Assembly (NCBI GenBank): GCA_027082895.1
Contig: JALWTJ010000178.1
Location: forward strand, 1-7,150
Reading direction: 5' to 3'
DNA length: 7,150 bases
Source of the DNA: Hyphomicrobiales bacterium
GTDB taxonomy: Bacteria; Pseudomonadota; Alphaproteobacteria; Rhizobiales; Devosiaceae
Positions 4,306 to 7,150 of the stretch are shown here, piece after piece (the stretch's first letter is position 1; each line of letters begins with the position of its first letter). Both the position numbers and the translations under genes were made by a program. A model generated the notes under the pieces. The model saw nothing but the letters and a program-made list of their open reading frames with translations. It was not told where the DNA came from and did not search any database.

Positions 4306-6852
4306 ATGAATGATGAGCTCTATCCCGAGCCCTACAGTACGGAACCCGACAGGGGGCGATTGTGGAAGGTGGCTGGTCTTGCCGTCTTTCTCATTCTGCT
4401 GGCGGTGGTGTTTTCCGTGTTTGGTGCGCGTATCCCTTCCGAGTGGATACTGCTGGTGCTGGGCGGGCTGTCGGTTGTCGGCGTTTTCAGCCTGTTTGCC
4501 CTGACGTCGGGCCTGTTCCGCATTTCGCGGGGGGGCGAACAGCGTTCCCTGTCACGCATGGTTCTGGACAGTTCGCCCGATGCCATGGTGATCACGACCC
4601 GCAAGGGGGTGGTTGTTTATGCCAACCGGCAATATCTGGACCTGTCCGCCCATGCGAGCAAGGGGCCGCCGGTGGGGGTGGTTCGCCTGTTTGCCGGGCA
4701 GCCGGAGGCCGGGGAGGCCATTTTCCGTCTGTCGCGGGCGGCGGCCGAGCGTCGCCATGCGGCAGAGGATATTCGCCTGACCCGCGGTTTCGATGGTCGC
4801 CTGCTGGAGGGGGAAAAACCGGTCTGGTACCGGATTGTCGTTCGCGCCCTGCCCGAGGGGGAGGAAGGGGACCGGCTGCTGGTATGGACGGTAAGGGATA
4901 TTTCGCTGGATCGGGACCGGCAGGAAAACACCTTCCTGGAACTGCAACGGGCCATTGACTATCTGGACCACGCGCCCGCCGGTTTCTTCTCCTCCAACCG
5001 GGACGGGCAGATCCAGTATGTCAATGCCACCCTTGCCGACTGGCTGGGCTTCGACCTGGCCGAGTTCGAGCCGGGGGATCTGAGCATGCACGACATCGTG
5101 CGGGGAGACGGGGCCAATCTGCTGATGGGGGGGCGTGCGGATGGGGACATCCGCACCGAGGTGATCGATGTGGACCTGGTGCACCGGAACGGTACCAGCT
5201 TTCCGGTGCGCCTGTTGCACCGGGCGGCGCGGCTGGCGGACGGGGAGCTGGGGGAAACCCGCACCCTTGTTCTGGACCGGCGCGACGAGGGGGCCTCGGA
5301 GGCGGATCTTCGGGCGGCAGAGGTGCGCTTTTCCCGCTTCTTCAACGACACGCCCTTTGCCATTGCCACGCTGGACGCCGAGGGGAAGGTCATCAGCACC
5401 AACGCGCCCTTTGCGCGCATTCTTGACGTGAATTCGGCGGAACAGGCGGTGGAGGGCATCCGGGTTGCGGATCTGCTGGGAGAGGAAAGCCGGGAGAAAT
5501 TCGGCGAGGCGCTGGAACAGGTGCGTCAGAACCTTTCCGAAATTGCGCCGGTGGATGCCAAGCTGGCACGGGACGAGGACCGGGCGGTGCGCCTTTATCT
5601 TTCGGCGTCGGAATGGATGGAGGGGACCAAGGAACAGGTCATTCTTTACGCGCTGGACATGAGCGAATATGCGCGCCTGCAGGCCCAGTTCGCCCAGGGG
5701 CAGAAAATGCGGGCCATCGGCGAGTTGGCCGGGGGAGTCGCCCACGATTTCAATAATATCCTGACGGCAATCATCGGGTTTTCCGACATGCTGCTGCTCA
5801 AGCACAAGAAGACCGATCCGTCCTTTGCCGACATCATGCAGATCAAGCACAGTGCCAACCGGGCGGCGGGTCTGGTGCGCCAGCTGCTGGCCTTTTCCCG
5901 GCGCCAGACCCTGCGTGCGCAGGTGTTGGAAATCACCACCCAGATCGACGAGTTTTCCGTGTTCCTGAAACGGCTGATTGGCGAGAAGATCACGCTGGAG
6001 GTTTCCCATGGGCGCGACGTGTGGCCGGTCAAGGCGGATCTGGTGCAACTGGAGCAGGTGGTGATCAACCTGGTGGTCAATGCGCGCGATGCCATGCCCG
6101 ACGGGGGCACCATTACCCTTAGAACCCGCAACGTGCGGGAGGAGGAAGCGGCAGGTTTCACCTATCGCGGCATGCCGCCGGCTGATTATGTACTGATCGA
6201 GGTGGAGGACGAGGGGACTGGTATTCCCGATGATGTGCTGGCCAAGATGTTCGAGCCGTTCTTCTCCACCAAGGAACAGGGCAAGGGAACCGGGCTTGGT
6301 CTGTCCATGGTCTATGGGATCATCAAGCAGACCGAAGGGTTCATCTATGCGGATACGGAGATGGGCAAGGGAACCTGTTTCCGTATCTTTCTGCCCCGCT
6401 ACATGGCCAGCGAACTGGAGATGGAAAAGCTGCGCGGCGTCGAGGAGCGGGTGGTCAAGGACCTGACGGGGCAGGCGCGCATCCTGCTGGTGGAAGATGA
6501 TGAGAGCGTCAAGGCATTTTCCTCACGGGCGCTGGAGGCCACGGGATACGAGGTTCTGCAGGCGGACGGGGGCGAGGAAGCGCTGGAGCTGCTGGACGAG
6601 GTGGGCGATCAGATCGATCTGATGATTTCCGACGTGATGATGCCGGAAATGGACGGGCCGACCCTTCTGGTGGAGGTGCGAAAGCGCATCCCGGATATCA
6701 GTGTGATCTTCGTTTCCGGATTTGCCGAGGACGAGGTGCGCCGGGAACTGGAGGACGACCGGAGCGTCGAATTCCTGCCCAAACCCTATTCCTTCGACCA
6801 GATCAATACCAAGGTGAAAGAGGTGCTGTCCGGTCGCAAGGAAGGGGGGTAA
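4306..6852 (+). CDS. cckA: Hybrid sensor histidine kinase CckA (cell-cycle kinase of the CtrA phosphorelay)
   Basis: CckA autophosphorylates, passes phosphate to its own receiver and then via ChpT to CtrA and CpdR; it can also run in reverse as a phosphatase. The 848-residue protein has two membrane segments (about 22-40 and 47-66) and three PAS-like regions (about 85-200, 217-328 and 340-455). The HisKA domain carries the phospho-accepting H480 in GGVAHDFNN; D481 and N484 fit the motif of bifunctional kinases. The HATPase has N592 (N box), D635/G637/G639 (G1), FEPFFSTK (649-656) and GKGTGLGL (659-666). The receiver (about 724-842) has acidic E730/D731/D732, phospho-acceptor D776, S804 and K826, so all key residues are present. 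Start: ATG at 4306 has only a weak ribosome site, but the open frame upstream to 4138 contains no ATG, GTG or TTG. It follows flhB, an arrangement also known in Caulobacter. It is longer than the roughly 690-residue Caulobacter protein, probably through an extra PAS unit. Confidence 0.93.
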   Translation: MNDELYPEPYSTEPDRGRLWKVAGLAVFLILLAVVFSVFGARIPSEWILLVLGGLSVVGVFSLFALTSGLFRISRGGEQRSLSRMVLDSSPDAMVITTRKGVVVYANRQYLDLSAHASKGPPVGVVRLFAGQPEAGEAIFRLSRAAAERRHAAEDIRLTRGFDGRLLEGEKPVWYRIVVRALPEGEEGDRLLVWTVRDISLDRDRQENTFLELQRAIDYLDHAPAGFFSSNRDGQIQYVNATLADWLGFDLAEFEPGDLSMHDIVRGDGANLLMGGRADGDIRTEVIDVDLVHRNGTSFPVRLLHRAARLADGELGETRTLVLDRRDEGASEADLRAAEVRFSRFFNDTPFAIATLDAEGKVISTNAPFARILDVNSAEQAVEGIRVADLLGEESREKFGEALEQVRQNLSEIAPVDAKLARDEDRAVRLYLSASEWMEGTKEQVILYALDMSEYARLQAQFAQGQKMRAIGELAGGVAHDFNNILTAIIGFSDMLLLKHKKTDPSFADIMQIKHSANRAAGLVRQLLAFSRRQTLRAQVLEITTQIDEFSVFLKRLIGEKITLEVSHGRDVWPVKADLVQLEQVVINLVVNARDAMPDGGTITLRTRNVREEEAAGFTYRGMPPADYVLIEVEDEGTGIPDDVLAKMFEPFFSTKEQGKGTGLGLSMVYGIIKQTEGFIYADTEMGKGTCFRIFLPRYMASELEMEKLRGVEERVVKDLTGQARILLVEDDESVKAFSSRALEATGYEVLQADGGEEALELLDEVGDQIDLMISDVMMPEMDGPTLLVEVRKRIPDISVIFVSGFAEDEVRRELEDDRSVEFLPKPYSFDQINTKVKEVLSGRKEGG

Positions 6853-6892
6853 AACGGGCATGAAGTTTTCCCCTCGGGTGGAAGGGGGGCGC

Positions 6893-6927
6893 ACGGGTGT
6901 CGCCATGCGCACCCGTACGGGGTTTTT
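6893..6927 (+). terminator. Candidate intrinsic terminator after cckA
   Basis: ACGGGTG (6893-6899) pairs perfectly with CACCCGT (6910-6916) around a 10-base loop. The T-run TTTTT (6923-6927) follows after six further bases (ACGGGG). The gap between stem and T-run is longer than ideal, though CCC-GTAC-GGG (6912-6921) offers a competing small stem directly against the T-run. It lies in the 74-base gap between convergent genes. On the minus strand the stem is present but not followed by a clear T-run, so termination of the minus-strand gene here is less certain. Confidence 0.55.
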
Positions 6928-7150
6928 CAGTCCGCCTCCGACAATGTGATGGCGTGCGGGGAACCGTTATCGTGCCTGCAGTTTTCCACCATGGCCACAT
7001 AAAGGGATGCAGCCACGATCAACGCGGCGCCGGGCCAGAACCAGGGGGTGGGAACCTGGCTGAGGACCACCCAGCCCAGCAGCACGTTGAGGGGCAGTTT
7101 CAGGTCGTCAAAGGGCTGCAGATAGGTGGCGTCCGCCTTCTTGTAGGCGG
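6927..7150 (-). CDS. DMT-superfamily (EamA/RhaT-type) transporter, C-terminal fragment cut by the window edge
   Basis: Only the last 73 residues are in the window; the 5' part lies beyond the right edge. The visible protein begins AYKKADATYLQPFDDLKLPL, then NVLLGWVVLSQVPTPWFWPG and AALIVAASLYVAMVE, ending in a polar tail with stop TGA at 6929-6927. An alanine/aspartate-containing loop, a YLQPF-xxLKLP stretch, a helix with a G-W pair, a short P-rich loop and a final GAALIVAASLY helix is the usual ending of EamA-domain carriers of the drug/metabolite transporter superfamily. The substrate cannot be told. It converges on cckA with a 74-base gap and shows no functional link to the flagellar genes. 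Confidence 0.75.
   Translation of the reverse strand, partial: AYKKADATYLQPFDDLKLPLNVLLGWVVLSQVPTPWFWPGAALIVAASLYVAMVENCRHDNGSPHAITLSEAD

Noticed and set aside
4552..6048. A 498-codon open frame on the minus strand inside cckA
   Set aside because: It lies opposite clear PAS and HisKA coding sequence, has a shadow-type composition and no recognisable motif.

Overview
The window reads as the chromosome of a motile alphaproteobacterium: GC-rich coding sequence, a basal-body/export-gate flagellar gene run, and directly behind it a hybrid histidine kinase of the CckA family, the top of the alphaproteobacterial CckA-ChpT-CtrA phosphorelay. A CtrA-type binding box (TTAA-N7-TTAA) and a clustering of GANTC (CcrM-type) motifs between genes fit this. 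I cannot name the genus from the sequence.

Layout. At the left edge, on the minus strand and running off the window, is fliO (1-367), the export-gate assembly factor. A 213-base divergent region (368-580) holds a CtrA box, two inverted repeats and two GANTC sites. From 581 to 4079 six plus-strand genes follow with gaps of 18-63 bases: flgB and flgC (proximal rod), fliE (MS-ring/rod junction), fliQ and fliR (export gate) and flhB (export switch, with an intact NPTH self-cleavage motif). A 226-base non-coding stretch (4080-4305) with two GANTC sites and a perfect 17-base inverted repeat precedes cckA (4306-6852). The kinase has two membrane segments, three PAS-like domains, HisKA, HATPase and a C-terminal receiver. 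A hairpin terminator candidate (6893-6927) separates it from a convergent minus-strand gene whose 3' end (6927-7150) encodes the C-terminus of a DMT/EamA-type transporter.

How it works together. FlgB, FlgC and FliE form the base of the rod. FliQ, FliR and FlhB, with FliP (probably beyond the left edge) and FlhA (elsewhere), form the inner-membrane export gate, and FliO helps assemble FliP. CckA controls, through ChpT, the phosphorylation of CtrA, and the CtrA box upstream of flgB suggests that the flagellar genes in this window are output of the kinase encoded at its other end. The functional identities rest on well-conserved families. The regulatory wiring is inferred from motifs and position. 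I found no novel defence, mobile or CRISPR system; the points worth a second look are regulatory.
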